Shown here piece after piece: positions 15,758 to 23,692 of a stretch of DNA of 64,000 nt (position 1 is the first letter of the stretch; each line of letters opens with the position of its first letter). Under the pieces are notes generated by a model. It did no database searches. It had not been told where the DNA came from and was given only the letters and a program-made list of their open reading frames with translations. The stretch is from NCBI GenBank assembly GCA_029262775.1, contig JAJCYR010000042.1, forward strand, positions 22,812-86,811, written 5' to 3'. Origin of the DNA: Bacteroidota bacterium (GTDB lineage Bacteria > Bacteroidota > Rhodothermia > Rhodothermales > UBA10348). Position numbers and translations under genes: made by a program.

Positions 15758-16220
15758 CGAGCAGATGGTTTTCAGCGTCCTCGATCGCCGCGAAGAGCTC
15801 GTCGTCGGTCTTTGCCGCGAGCATACGCCGACGCACCGCTTCCTGGTTCATGAGGCGAGAAATGCGGCTCAGGATTTTGACGTGCTGGCTTTTGGCCTCC
15901 GGAATGCCCAGCACCAGAAATACAATCTGGACGGGGAGGTCGTCGACCGCATCGAAGGCCACGGGCCCCGAGAGTACGGCGAGCGCCGCCACCGTTTCCG
16001 ATACGCCCTTCGTCTTGGCATGCGGAAGCGCCAGGCCTTTGCCGACGCCCGTCGACATGGACCGCTCGCGCGCCTCCACGTCGCGGCGCACGTACTCCAT
16101 ATCGATAATCTGTGGCCGGCTGGACACGAGCTCCAGCATGGCGGCCATAAGCTCCGGCTTGTTGCGGGCCTCAATGCCCACGGTCACCGATTCGGGAGCA
16201 AGAAATTGACTAATGCTCAT
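15750..16220 (-). CDS. ptsN: PTS IIA-like nitrogen regulatory protein (EIIA-Ntr)
   Basis: The 156-residue EIIA-Fru/Ntr domain carries the phosphorylatable histidine in GKGLALPHAKTKGV. The remaining fold follows (VQIVFLVLGIPEAKSQHVKILSRISRLM). No EIIB, EIIC, HPr or EI gene is nearby, so this is a regulatory rather than a sugar-transport component. It overlaps rluD by 11 nt and hisS by 8 nt. Confidence 0.88.
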   Translation of the reverse strand: MSISQFLAPESVTVGIEARNKPELMAAMLELVSSRPQIIDMEYVRRDVEARERSMSTGVGKGLALPHAKTKGVSETVAALAVLSGPVAFDAVDDLPVQIVFLVLGIPEAKSQHVKILSRISRLMNQEAVRRRMLAAKTDDELFAAIEDAENHLLDE

Positions 16221-17406
16221 GACGTTTTATTTTTTCAAGGACAGTAGACATGTCACGCGGAGGTTCAGCCTCGAAATATACTTCGCTTCCAGTCTGCGGA
16301 TGAACAAATCCTATTGAAACCGCATGTAGCGCCTGGCGGGGACACCTCGCCATGATCTCCTTGTAGAACGGGCGTTCGGTGCCGCCCGGAACGCCGTCCG
16401 GAATGCGGTCGCCCCCATACACGGAATCGCCAAAAATGGGCCTGCCGAGGTGCTTGGCGTGCACGCGAATCTGGTGTGTGCGCCCCGTTTCCAGGCGGAA
16501 CTCGACGAGCGACGTGTACTCGAAATACTCCAGCACGCGGTAATGCGTTATGGCATGCTTGCCTGTTCCCTCGGCCACAACCGACATGCGCCGGCGGTCC
16601 CGCGGATCCCTCCCGAGCCACGTATCGATCGTACCCTCCGCCTCGCCGGGATGCCCCCAGAGCAGCGCCCGGTAGCGCCTGTGAATGGTGTGCCTGGCAA
16701 ACTGATCGGCCAATCTGGCGTGCACATGATCGTTTTTGGCCACCACCAGCAGACCACTCGTGTCCTTGTCGATACGATGCACAATGCCAGGCCGAAGCAC
16801 CACATCCCCGTCGAACCGCGGCGCGGCGTTGACCGTTGAGAGGGGAATCCCGCCGATTCCGCCCTCCGCATCCCCCGAACCACCCGCGTCCTCCGAACCA
16901 CCTGCAGCCTCCGAACCACCCGCATCCTCCGAACCACCTGCAGCCTCCGAACCACCCGCGTCATCATTCAGATCTCGGTCCTCCTCGTCCCCTGCCGCCT
17001 CCAGCGAGAAGGAATGCCCCCCAAAATGGTACAGCAGGCCGTGCAGGAGCGTCCCCGTCCGGTGACCATGCGCCGGGTGCACGACGAGGCCCGCGGGCTT
17101 GTTCACAACGAGCAGGTCCTCGTCCTCGTGCACGATGTCGAGCGCCATGGGCTCGGGCGTGATCTCGAGGCGCGGCGGCCGCGGCAGCGTGCACACAATG
17201 GTATCGCCCGCCATGATGGGCTGCGAGGCCTTGCGGGTCACGGCGTCGTTGACCACCACCCGCCCCTGCCGAATACCCCGCTGCACCTTGGTCCGCGTGG
17301 CATTCTGTATGAAACCGGTCAGATACACATCCAGCCGCTCGTTCTCCTGGTACCCTGCGGGGACCTCAAAGACGAGTGTCGCTTCTTCGGGCTTCATGTT
17401 TTCCAT
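16210..17406 (-). CDS. rluD: RluD-type large-subunit rRNA pseudouridine synthase
   Basis: The 398-residue protein has an N-terminal S4-like RNA-binding domain (ERLDVYLTGFIQNATRTKVQRGI) and the RluA-family catalytic domain, with the catalytic Asp in HRIDKDTSGLLVVAKN and the downstream RTHQIRVHAKHLGRPIFGD. An acidic tandem repeat (AGGSEA/AGGSED units) of about 35 residues is inserted before the catalytic Asp. The track starts at 17454; I use the ATG at 17406, giving MENMKPEEATLVFEVP. It heads the operon that continues through rlmB; the gap to dprA is 105 nt. Confidence 0.9.
   Translation of the reverse strand: MENMKPEEATLVFEVPAGYQENERLDVYLTGFIQNATRTKVQRGIRQGRVVVNDAVTRKASQPIMAGDTIVCTLPRPPRLEITPEPMALDIVHEDEDLLVVNKPAGLVVHPAHGHRTGTLLHGLLYHFGGHSFSLEAAGDEEDRDLNDDAGGSEAAGGSEDAGGSEAAGGSEDAGGSGDAEGGIGGIPLSTVNAAPRFDGDVVLRPGIVHRIDKDTSGLLVVAKNDHVHARLADQFARHTIHRRYRALLWGHPGEAEGTIDTWLGRDPRDRRRMSVVAEGTGKHAITHYRVLEYFEYTSLVEFRLETGRTHQIRVHAKHLGRPIFGDSVYGGDRIPDGVPGGTERPFYKEIMARCPRQALHAVSIGFVHPQTGSEVYFEAEPPRDMSTVLEKIKRHEH
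16862..16962. repeat. 18-bp/36-bp tandem repeat inside rluD
   Basis: Units close to CCGAACCACCTGCAGCCT and CCGAACCACCCGCATCCT alternate, giving a 36-bp super-period. They encode AGGSEA and AGGSED repeats in frame. The repeat is multiple-of-three and nearly perfect, so repeat number may vary between strains. Confidence 0.75.
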
Positions 17407-17511
17407 GGTAATTTTCGAATCCGGCGGGTCTGGGCGCAACTTCCACATGAACATCCCGTCATGATTGACTTCAAGATGGAGCGCCCGGTGGCAACCCGGG
17501 CTACTCCCTCC

Positions 17512-18717
17512 TCATGCAAGCCGGTCGCCTGGTGGGGTCGACCGGCTTGCTATTTTTATGTGCCTGTGCCTGCCTGTGCCTGGCCCCGTGCCTGGCCGCC
17601 CGTAGCGCCCACCCGGCAGGATCCGGACCAGGCCCGATGCTTCCAAACGGGCCAGCCCTGACCAGAATGCCGGAGGCAAGATACGCGCCCGGTCCATAAT
17701 GACTTCGGGCGTCAACTTTGCGGTAGACAGCGCCTTCAGAATGCGCTGTTCGGTGTCTGTGAGATCGGGTGGTATGGGCTGGGGGCCGTTCGCCGCGTCC
17801 CCATTCCCGTCCCCGGCACTCCCCGGCGCAACCACCTCCGGTAAATATTTCGAATGCCGCAGTTTGACTACAAGGTCCAGGGGCGATACCACGATACTGG
17901 CCCCGTCGGCCAGCAACCGGTTCGATCCGCGCGCCATGGGCATCTCCATGCTGCCCGGTACCACATACACGTCCCGGTTCTGCTCCCGCGCGCGCGCCGC
18001 CGTCACGAGCGCCCCGCCGCTGTCGTAGGCTTCCACCACAATGGTGGCCTTGCACAGCCCGCTGATAATCCGGTTTCGTCGAGGAAAATGCCACGGGGCG
18101 GGTTTTGCCCCCGGCAGAAATTCCGATACGAGCGCGCCTTCCTCGGCAATCCGCTGCTGAAGCGATCGGTGCCCCCCCGGATAGACGCGGCCCGGACCGC
18201 ACCCCATCACGGCGACCGTGCTGCCTCCCTCGACGAGCGCCCCCTTGTGGGCGGCGGCGTCAATGCCGTAGGCCAGCCCGCTGACCACGCACGCTCCTGC
18301 CGCTACCAGGGCGCCGGACAGCATATATGCTGTCCGGCGCCCGTATTCCGAGCACTTGCGCGTACCGACAATCGCCGTGCAGAACTGTTGCAGCATGGCC
18401 ACATCGCCCATCACCCAGAACATCGGCGGATCGTCGATGGCCCGAAGCAGTTTTGGATAATTCTCGTCCGCGGGCCAGTACATATCCCACCCATCCGGCC
18501 AGGACACGTCGAGCGGCGCGCGCATCGTGTCCCGAAGCGCCGCTACATGCCGCTCCGTCAGGCCTTCGAGGGCGCGCCAGCGGTCCACCCCCATGGAGAG
18601 GGCATCGCCCGCCGACGCGGCCGCGCCCGAAAGAACCTTCACCCCCCGAGGGCCCAACCCATCTGCCCGCATGAGGCGGAGACGGGCCTCACGCTCGGCC
18701 GTATCCAGCCGCGTCAT
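17512..18717 (-). CDS. dprA: DNA-processing protein DprA
   Basis: The 401-residue protein loads RecA on incoming single-stranded DNA during transformation. It has an N-terminal SAM-like region, the Rossmann-like core with AIVGTRKCSEYGRRTAYML and VSGLAYGIDAAAHKGAL, the GGGALVTA-type element as DSGGALVTAARAREQ, and VPGSMEMPMARGSNRLLADGA. The C-terminal winged helix (TDTEQRILKALS...) is the DML1-like domain, followed by a basic tail. It starts with a 4-nt overlap with obg. Its last codons form a strong inverted repeat. Confidence 0.92.
   Translation of the reverse strand: MTRLDTAEREARLRLMRADGLGPRGVKVLSGAAASAGDALSMGVDRWRALEGLTERHVAALRDTMRAPLDVSWPDGWDMYWPADENYPKLLRAIDDPPMFWVMGDVAMLQQFCTAIVGTRKCSEYGRRTAYMLSGALVAAGACVVSGLAYGIDAAAHKGALVEGGSTVAVMGCGPGRVYPGGHRSLQQRIAEEGALVSEFLPGAKPAPWHFPRRNRIISGLCKATIVVEAYDSGGALVTAARAREQNRDVYVVPGSMEMPMARGSNRLLADGASIVVSPLDLVVKLRHSKYLPEVVAPGSAGDGNGDAANGPQPIPPDLTDTEQRILKALSTAKLTPEVIMDRARILPPAFWSGLARLEASGLVRILPGGRYGRPGTGPGTGRHRHIKIASRSTPPGDRLA
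17516..17556 (+). terminator. Terminator-like hairpin facing antisense to dprA
   Basis: A perfect 12-bp inverted repeat, GCAAGCCGGTCG / CGACCGGCTTGC with an 11-nt loop, is followed on the plus strand by TATTTTTAT. All genes here are on the minus strand, and the hairpin lies within the last codons of dprA. It would stop antisense transcription; for dprA itself there is no U-tract. Confidence 0.5.
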
Positions 18718-19730
18718 GACCCGGCGAGCATCCGGTCTGACTGAATTTCCCGCCAGAGCCTGTTCTTGAGCGCATCGATCCCGGTCCGAGCTACCGAACT
18801 GATGGGTAGAATGTCTACGTCCGCCGGAACCGCCGTGCGGAGCGCCCGGATGAATGCTTCTGTGTCTCCAGGCGGGACAATGTCTACTTTCGATGCCGCC
18901 ACCAGATGCGGTTTGTCGGCGAGCTCCGGATTGAATGCTCTCATTTCCTCGCGCAGGGTCTCATACTCCGCGGCCGGGTCTTCGCTCGTAACGGGGATCA
19001 GCAGCAGCAGCACGGCATTACGCTCTATGTGCTTCAAAAAGCGGATACCCAGGCCTTTTCCCTCGTGCGCGCCCTCGATGATCCCCGGAATGTCGGCCAT
19101 CACGAACGATTCGTAGGAGCCCACACTCACCACACCCAGTGACGGCTCCAGCGTCGTGAAGGGGTAGTCGGCAATTTTGGGCTTGGCCGCCGAAATGCTC
19201 GACACGAGTGTGCTCTTGCCGGCGTTCGGAAAGCCGACGAGCCCGACATCGGCCAACAGCTTCAGTTCGAGGGTCAGTTCCAACTCCTCGCCCAACTCGC
19301 CCGGCTGTGCGTGCCGGGGTGTGCGATTTGTCGAGGATTTGAAGAACGTATTACCCTTACCGCCACGCCCACCGGTGGCGAGCACGAGGACATCGCCCTC
19401 GCTTGTGACCTCGCCGATCACGTCTCCCGTATCCGAATTGCGGGCCACCGTGCCGAGCGGAACGCGCAGCACAATATCCTCACCATCCCTGCCCGTTTTG
19501 TTGCTGCCCTCCCCACGACCGCCATTCTGACCATTATGATGCCGATTGTATCGCAAATCAAGCAGCGTGTACAGGTGACTGTCTCCCTTGAGCATGACCG
19601 TTCCCCCGCGACCACCGTCGCCTCCGTCCGGCCCTCCCTTGGGCTCGTATTTCGCGCGGCGGAACGACAGGGCCCCAGCCCCTCCATCGCCGCTTTTCAC
19701 GGAGATGGTCACATAGTCGACAAATTTCAT
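18714..19730 (-). CDS. obg: GTPase Obg (ribosome assembly)
   Basis: The 338-residue protein has the glycine-rich Obg fold at the N-terminus (MKFVDYVTISVKSGDGGAGA, YEPKGGPDGGDGGRGG) followed by the G domain: G1 GFPNAGKSTL, switch-I TTLEPSLG, G3 DIPGIIEGAHEGKGLG and a G4 variant ASKVD. Obg assists late 50S maturation and stringent signalling. The track start at 19796 adds 22 unrelated residues; MKFVDYV at 19730 is the conserved start. There is no separate C-terminal OCT domain. It overlaps dprA by 4 nt. Confidence 0.94.
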   Translation of the reverse strand: MKFVDYVTISVKSGDGGAGALSFRRAKYEPKGGPDGGDGGRGGTVMLKGDSHLYTLLDLRYNRHHNGQNGGRGEGSNKTGRDGEDIVLRVPLGTVARNSDTGDVIGEVTSEGDVLVLATGGRGGKGNTFFKSSTNRTPRHAQPGELGEELELTLELKLLADVGLVGFPNAGKSTLVSSISAAKPKIADYPFTTLEPSLGVVSVGSYESFVMADIPGIIEGAHEGKGLGIRFLKHIERNAVLLLLIPVTSEDPAAEYETLREEMRAFNPELADKPHLVAASKVDIVPPGDTEAFIRALRTAVPADVDILPISSVARTGIDALKNRLWREIQSDRMLAGS

Positions 19731-19802
19731 GGCATATAGGTGTTGCGTAATTTCCACTCTGACCCGTAGACCCCAAAATACGAAAAACGTACCCATAGGG
19801 CT

Positions 19803-20411
19803 CTAACCGATCTCCCCCCGGCCACCGAGGGCCTCCACGAATGCCTGCTTGAGGGTTGGGATCTCGCTGAGCCGCACGCGGACCGTCACGTGGGTGCGAT
19901 CATCGTACAGAGTGTCGGCAATCGTGGCATCGAACGTGGAAATGACGTGCATGGCGGGCGAGGTGTCGTCGTAATCGAAACTGAGCTGGATGGGCGCGCG
20001 GCGCACTACACGGCGCCTGCCCGCAGCACGGAGCGCTTCGTCGGCCACACCGCCATAGGCGCGGATAAGACCGCCCGTGCCGAGTTTCGTGCCGCCGTAA
20101 TACCGGGTCACGGTGACCAGTACGAATGTCAAAAGCCGACCTTCGATGTGCCTCAGGATGGGCGCTCCGGCCGATCCGTTCGGTTCTCCGTCGTCATTGA
20201 AACGGAATTCCTGGGCCTCCGGGCCCACACGCCAGGCGCTACACACGTGCGTGGCGTTGTATTCGCGCTTTCGGATGGCGGCGACCTGCGCCTCCGCTTC
20301 CTCACTCGACGAAACGGGAAAAGCCTCGGCTATGAAGCGCGAGGCCTTTTCCTTGATTTCCGCCGTGGAGGGACGAGCAATGGTGAGGTATGAGTCGGCT
20401 ACACGTGGCAA
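19803..20411 (-). CDS. YigZ/IMPACT (UPF0029) family protein
   Basis: The family signature is clear: SRFIAEAFPVSSSEEAEAQV, THVCSAWRVG, FNDDGEPNGSAGAPIL, and VTVTRYYGGTKLGTGGLIRAYGG, then the C-terminal UPF0029 domain. The family regulates or associates with translation; its bacterial function is poorly defined. No ATG exists before the conserved region. I place the start at a TTG at 20411, two bases after the upstream rlpA stop, giving 202 residues, the normal family length; the track extension to 20615 is rlpA in another frame. The start is uncertain. Confidence 0.82.
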   Translation of the reverse strand: MPRVADSYLTIARPSTAEIKEKASRFIAEAFPVSSSEEAEAQVAAIRKREYNATHVCSAWRVGPEAQEFRFNDDGEPNGSAGAPILRHIEGRLLTFVLVTVTRYYGGTKLGTGGLIRAYGGVADEALRAAGRRRVVRRAPIQLSFDYDDTSPAMHVISTFDATIADTLYDDRTHVTVRVRLSEIPTLKQAFVEALGGRGEIG

Positions 20412-20412
20412 C

Positions 20413-21222
20413 TTACGACCCGATACGGCGCAGGAAGCTGTCCTGGCCACCGTCCCAGAGCGACTGCTGGGCCAGGCGGGCGGGCTCTTCGTCCTCGAAC
20501 CGGGAGTAGTAGACCCGGTAGGATGGACGGCCGTTGACGTCAATTTCCGCGATCCAGGCGGTTTCGTAGTCCTTGGCCAGCATGCGGGCGCCATCCATGG
20601 ACGCAAAAGAGCCAATCTGCAGGGTGTATATGAGGCTGGATGCGTTCGGGGCGGCCTGTTCGAGGCGCGTCTCGACGACAGGTGCCTCGACGACCGGTGC
20701 CTCGACGACCCGGGCCGGACGTGCGGGGCGGCCCGACCAGCCTATGGCCCGCTGTGAAACGCCGTCGCTCGTGGCGACGGGTGTCAAAAGCTCGATGGAA
20801 ACATCCACGACGCCCGTCTCCAGCATGTCGAGTCGACTTGCGGCCGCACCCGAGAGGTCAATGGTCCGCGCAGAGCCAGCTGGCAGGCGGTCGTTGATGC
20901 GGACAACGACCTGGCCTCCCGTATCCATGCGCGTAATGCGCACCATCGTATTGAAAGGCAGCGTCTTGTGCGCCGCTGTGAGGGCTTTGTGGTCGTAGAC
21001 CTCGCCGCTTGCGGTCTGCTTTCCGTCAAAGATCGGGTGGTAGAACGTGGCCGTGCCTTCAATAAGTACCGGGGCCGCGCCGTCTGCTGTGGCGCTCGCG
21101 CCTGTCGATGCGAGGCGAACCGGCTGGGCCTCGGCCGAGCTGGCGGCCAGAAAGGCGACGGAGATCATAATGGCTACGAGAGCCATGAGGGGAGCGAGAG
21201 GTTTGTAGTAAGAGCGGTTCAT
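20413..21222 (-). CDS. rlpA: RlpA-like septal ring protein with SPOR domain
   Basis: The 269-residue exported protein has a signal peptide (LMALVAIMISVAFLAASSAEA), a double-psi beta-barrel (GTATFYHPIFDGKQTASGEVYDHKALTAAHKTLPF, then VRITRMDTGGQVVVRINDRLP and RTIDLSGAAASRL), and a C-terminal SPOR domain (YTLQIGSFASMDGARMLAKDYE). RlpA acts on denuded peptidoglycan at the septum. A VVEAP repeat (VVEAPVVEAPVVE) links the domains. The transglycosylase Asp and His positions appear retained. It precedes yigZ with a 1-nt gap. Confidence 0.88.
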   Translation of the reverse strand: MNRSYYKPLAPLMALVAIMISVAFLAASSAEAQPVRLASTGASATADGAAPVLIEGTATFYHPIFDGKQTASGEVYDHKALTAAHKTLPFNTMVRITRMDTGGQVVVRINDRLPAGSARTIDLSGAAASRLDMLETGVVDVSIELLTPVATSDGVSQRAIGWSGRPARPARVVEAPVVEAPVVETRLEQAAPNASSLIYTLQIGSFASMDGARMLAKDYETAWIAEIDVNGRPSYRVYYSRFEDEEPARLAQQSLWDGGQDSFLRRIGS

Positions 21223-21398
21223 GATGGTGTGTATGTGTGAGAGGTACCCATCATGCTTTCAAGCATCGTGCCCAGTGGCCCATTCGTGCTGCAGGTACGC
21301 GACAATGGCTCTCTGAGTGGCCTTCTGCGCGCATCTGCGGCGTTTTTACGACCCTTTCGAGCGGATGTTTTTTCCGCCGATGGGAAAATCCGTCCCCA

Positions 21399-21698
21399 TC
21401 AACCGCGGATTTCCGTCACGAGTCCGATCTCGGCCAGCACGCCCTCGGCGCGCAGACATTCCTCGAACGTTCCCGTCATCACGGTCACCTTCCCCTCGGT
21501 ATGGACGGTCCAGGCCATGTGCTGGGCCTTCGACGCCGAGCACGAAATAGCCTTGATGAGCTGCACAATGACCTCATCGAACGTATGGATGTCGTCATTG
21601 AAGAGAAGAAGGTGCCAGGGGCGCGTGTCGACGCGGTCCGGCGCATCCATCACATCGACGTCGGGGGCGGGCAGCTCAGGCGCTGGCGACGAGCGCAC
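21399..21698 (-). CDS. clpS: ClpS-like ClpAP/N-degron adaptor
   Basis: The core RPWHLLLFNDDIHTFDEVIV then QLIKAISCSASKAQHMAWTV and HTEGKVTVMTGTFEECLRAE matches ClpS, which hands N-degron substrates to Clp ATPases; the NDD substrate-pocket motif is present. I use the GTG at 21698 (99 residues), since the APDVDVMD stretch before the core resembles family N-termini. An ATG at 21650 would give 83 residues. The longer start overlaps the purS stop region; the genes are close enough to be co-transcribed. The track start at 21857 is purS in another frame. Confidence 0.78.
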   Translation of the reverse strand: MRSSPAPELPAPDVDVMDAPDRVDTRPWHLLLFNDDIHTFDEVIVQLIKAISCSASKAQHMAWTVHTEGKVTVMTGTFEECLRAEGVLAEIGLVTEIRG

Positions 21699-21702
21699 GG
21701 CC

Positions 21703-21966
21703 TCAGCCGACAGGCTGCACCTCTTCAATACGGACCGAGAAGTCTTCCATGACGGGGTTTGCGAGCAGCTGGTCGCTGGCCCGTTCGGCCACGCGCCGGG
21801 CTTCATCGGGCCCTGTGGCCTCAATTTCCATTTCAATGAATTTGCCAATACGAACATGGTTTATCTGGTCAAATTCCAGTTGGGTCAATGCGTGGTGGGT
21901 GGCCTTGCCCTGCGGATCCAGAATGGATGGACGCAGCGTGACGGTAACCTGGGCTTTGTAAGTCAT
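21703..21966 (-). CDS. purS: PurS subunit of FGAM synthase
   Basis: The 87-residue protein (MTYKAQVTVTLRPSILDPQG...) matches PurS, the small structural subunit that joins PurQ and PurL in formylglycinamidine ribonucleotide synthase. It shows VTLRPSILDPQGKATHHAL, INHVRIGKFIEMEIEA and the C-terminal ANPVMEDFSVRIEEV. Length is normal. purQ and purL are not in the window. It starts 5 nt after pssA and ends where clpS begins, placing it within a lipid-synthesis/proteolysis operon. Confidence 0.9.
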   Translation of the reverse strand: MTYKAQVTVTLRPSILDPQGKATHHALTQLEFDQINHVRIGKFIEMEIEATGPDEARRVAERASDQLLANPVMEDFSVRIEEVQPVG

Positions 21967-21971
21967 GAATC

Positions 21972-22793
21972 TCAGTTGGTTTGGGGATCGGCATCCCAGA
22001 CCGCCTTGGCGAACTGGTAAAGGGCCCGCCCCATGCCGACGGCAAGGTATATCAGCAGCACGGCCAAGAGACCGGCCTCCCGGAACATCACGAGCAGGAC
22101 GGCGCCCACCATGAATGCGACAATTTTGAGCGGGTGGAGTTTCATGTAGGCGGCATTCGGGCGCGGAATGGCGTCGAACGGGATGTTCGATATCATAAGG
22201 CCCGAAAGCACGACTACACTCGTGATGAAAATGCGGTGGTTCGACCCCTCATCCAGCACCATGCGCACGAAATCGCCGTTCAGAATGACGGCCACGATGA
22301 CGGCTGCCGCCACCGGTATGGGGAGCCCGGTGAAATAATCTTTCTTTTCACCGTCAAACCCGACGTTGAATCGGGCCAGGCGCACCGCACCGCAGATGGC
22401 CGGGAGCGATGCCACGATCATCCCCGGCGTGCCGAAGTCTTCGAGTGCGAATACGTAGATGAGGAACGAGGGGGCGACGCCGAAGGAGACAATATCCGAG
22501 AGCGAATCCAGCTCAACCCCGAAAAGACTCGTGCCGTTGGTGAGGCGGGCCATCATGCCGTCGAGCGCATCGAAAAAAGCCGCCAGCACAATCAGCCAGC
22601 CCGCATTCACGAAGTGCCCCTCGTAGACCTGAATGATGGCCATGAAACCCGCCAACAGGTTCATGAGCGTAAAAAACGAGGGAACCGCCGAGCGCGGAAT
22701 GCCCCGCCGTGGGCGCCTGGCCCGCACCGCGCGGTACGCACTCAGCCGCTGCCGAACACGCCGATGTTTGAGTCCAGGGCCCTTTTCAGTCAT
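21972..22793 (-). CDS. pssA: CDP-diacylglycerol--serine O-phosphatidyltransferase
   Basis: This 273-residue membrane enzyme makes phosphatidylserine. The CDP-alcohol phosphatidyltransferase motif DG-x2-AR-x8-G-x3-D-x3-D appears as DALDGMMARLTNGTSLFGVELDSLSD. About seven to eight membrane segments surround it. The N-terminus is strongly basic (KHRRVRQRLSAYRAVRARRPRRG). The ATG at 22793 overlaps psd by 8 nt, so the product pathway psd-pssA is coupled; the track start at 22871 lies in psd. Confidence 0.92.
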   Translation of the reverse strand: MTEKGPGLKHRRVRQRLSAYRAVRARRPRRGIPRSAVPSFFTLMNLLAGFMAIIQVYEGHFVNAGWLIVLAAFFDALDGMMARLTNGTSLFGVELDSLSDIVSFGVAPSFLIYVFALEDFGTPGMIVASLPAICGAVRLARFNVGFDGEKKDYFTGLPIPVAAAVIVAVILNGDFVRMVLDEGSNHRIFITSVVVLSGLMISNIPFDAIPRPNAAYMKLHPLKIVAFMVGAVLLVMFREAGLLAVLLIYLAVGMGRALYQFAKAVWDADPQTN

Positions 22794-23475
22794 GCTGCGC
22801 TGGCGCCTGTGAAAGGTCTTCGGGGGCGCCGAGCCGCGCCAGGATGGTCTCGCCCGCGACGACGCGGTCACCCATGGCGACGTCCAGCACGACGCCGGGC
22901 GGCATCAGGACATCCATCCGCGACCCGAATTTGACAATACCAAACCGCTCGCCCGCGCGTACCGTATGGCCCACGCCGATATGGTATACAATGCGCCGCG
23001 CCACGGCACCGGCAATCTGCTTGAACAGGATTTTCTGACCCGATGGATGCATGAGGCCCAGTTGTGAGCGTTCGTTGAGCTCGCTGGCCTTCTCGTGCCA
23101 CGCTACCAGATAGTCGCCCGGCACATACTCGTCGAATTCAATCACGCCATCGGCAGGCGCCCGGTTCACGTGTACGTTCAGTGGCGACAGAAAAATGGAC
23201 ACCTGGAGCGCCGGCCCCTTGATGTAGAGCGGTTCCTCCACCTGCTGGATAACCACCACCTTGCCATCGGCAGGCGCCAGTACCAGGTCCGTCGTATTGA
23301 CGGGTGGTGACCGCACAGGATCGCGGAAAAACCAGAGCGTAAAGAGCGGAATGAGCAGCGCAGGCACAACAAATACCCACCCCCACAGAGAACCCGCCTG
23401 CACGGCGGCCACGGCCAGCGCCGCGCCGATCAGGCCGGACACAATGATGAGAGCAATTCCTTCGCGGGCGAACAT
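22786..23475 (-). CDS. psd: Phosphatidylserine decarboxylase proenzyme
   Basis: The 229-residue protein is the short archaeal-type/PSD-B-like decarboxylase that makes phosphatidylethanolamine. The self-cleavage site that forms the pyruvoyl group is in VKFGSRMDVLMP (G-S). Upstream are LAPADGKVVVIQQVEE and FLSPLNVHVNRAPADG, both conserved. Two N-terminal hydrophobic segments anchor it. It heads the operon psd-pssA-purS-clpS. Confidence 0.92.
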   Translation of the reverse strand: MFAREGIALIIVSGLIGAALAVAAVQAGSLWGWVFVVPALLIPLFTLWFFRDPVRSPPVNTTDLVLAPADGKVVVIQQVEEPLYIKGPALQVSIFLSPLNVHVNRAPADGVIEFDEYVPGDYLVAWHEKASELNERSQLGLMHPSGQKILFKQIAGAVARRIVYHIGVGHTVRAGERFGIVKFGSRMDVLMPPGVVLDVAMGDRVVAGETILARLGAPEDLSQAPAQHD

Positions 23476-23692
23476 GGGAAACGTGGCGTGGTGGGAAGCC
23501 TGTGGGTGATTCCCGGCTGAAACACGTCAAAGCCTGTTTCGTTCTGCACCATCCCCGCAGCGCGGAGACAACGAGGTGCTCGGCGCCTTGCGCCGAAAGT
23601 ACCGGTCGCCGTCGACACGCTTGTCGGCACCCCTGAAGTAACTTCGCGTGTAACGCACCGTACTGGCGTGCATTAAAAACGAAGCGAATGCC
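23476..23692. other. Intergenic region between divergent psd and the ABC permease
   Basis: This 217-nt stretch separates divergent genes and must hold both promoters. I see no convincing ORF, repeat or hairpin in it; no clear -35/-10 pair was identified by eye. Confidence 0.5.
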
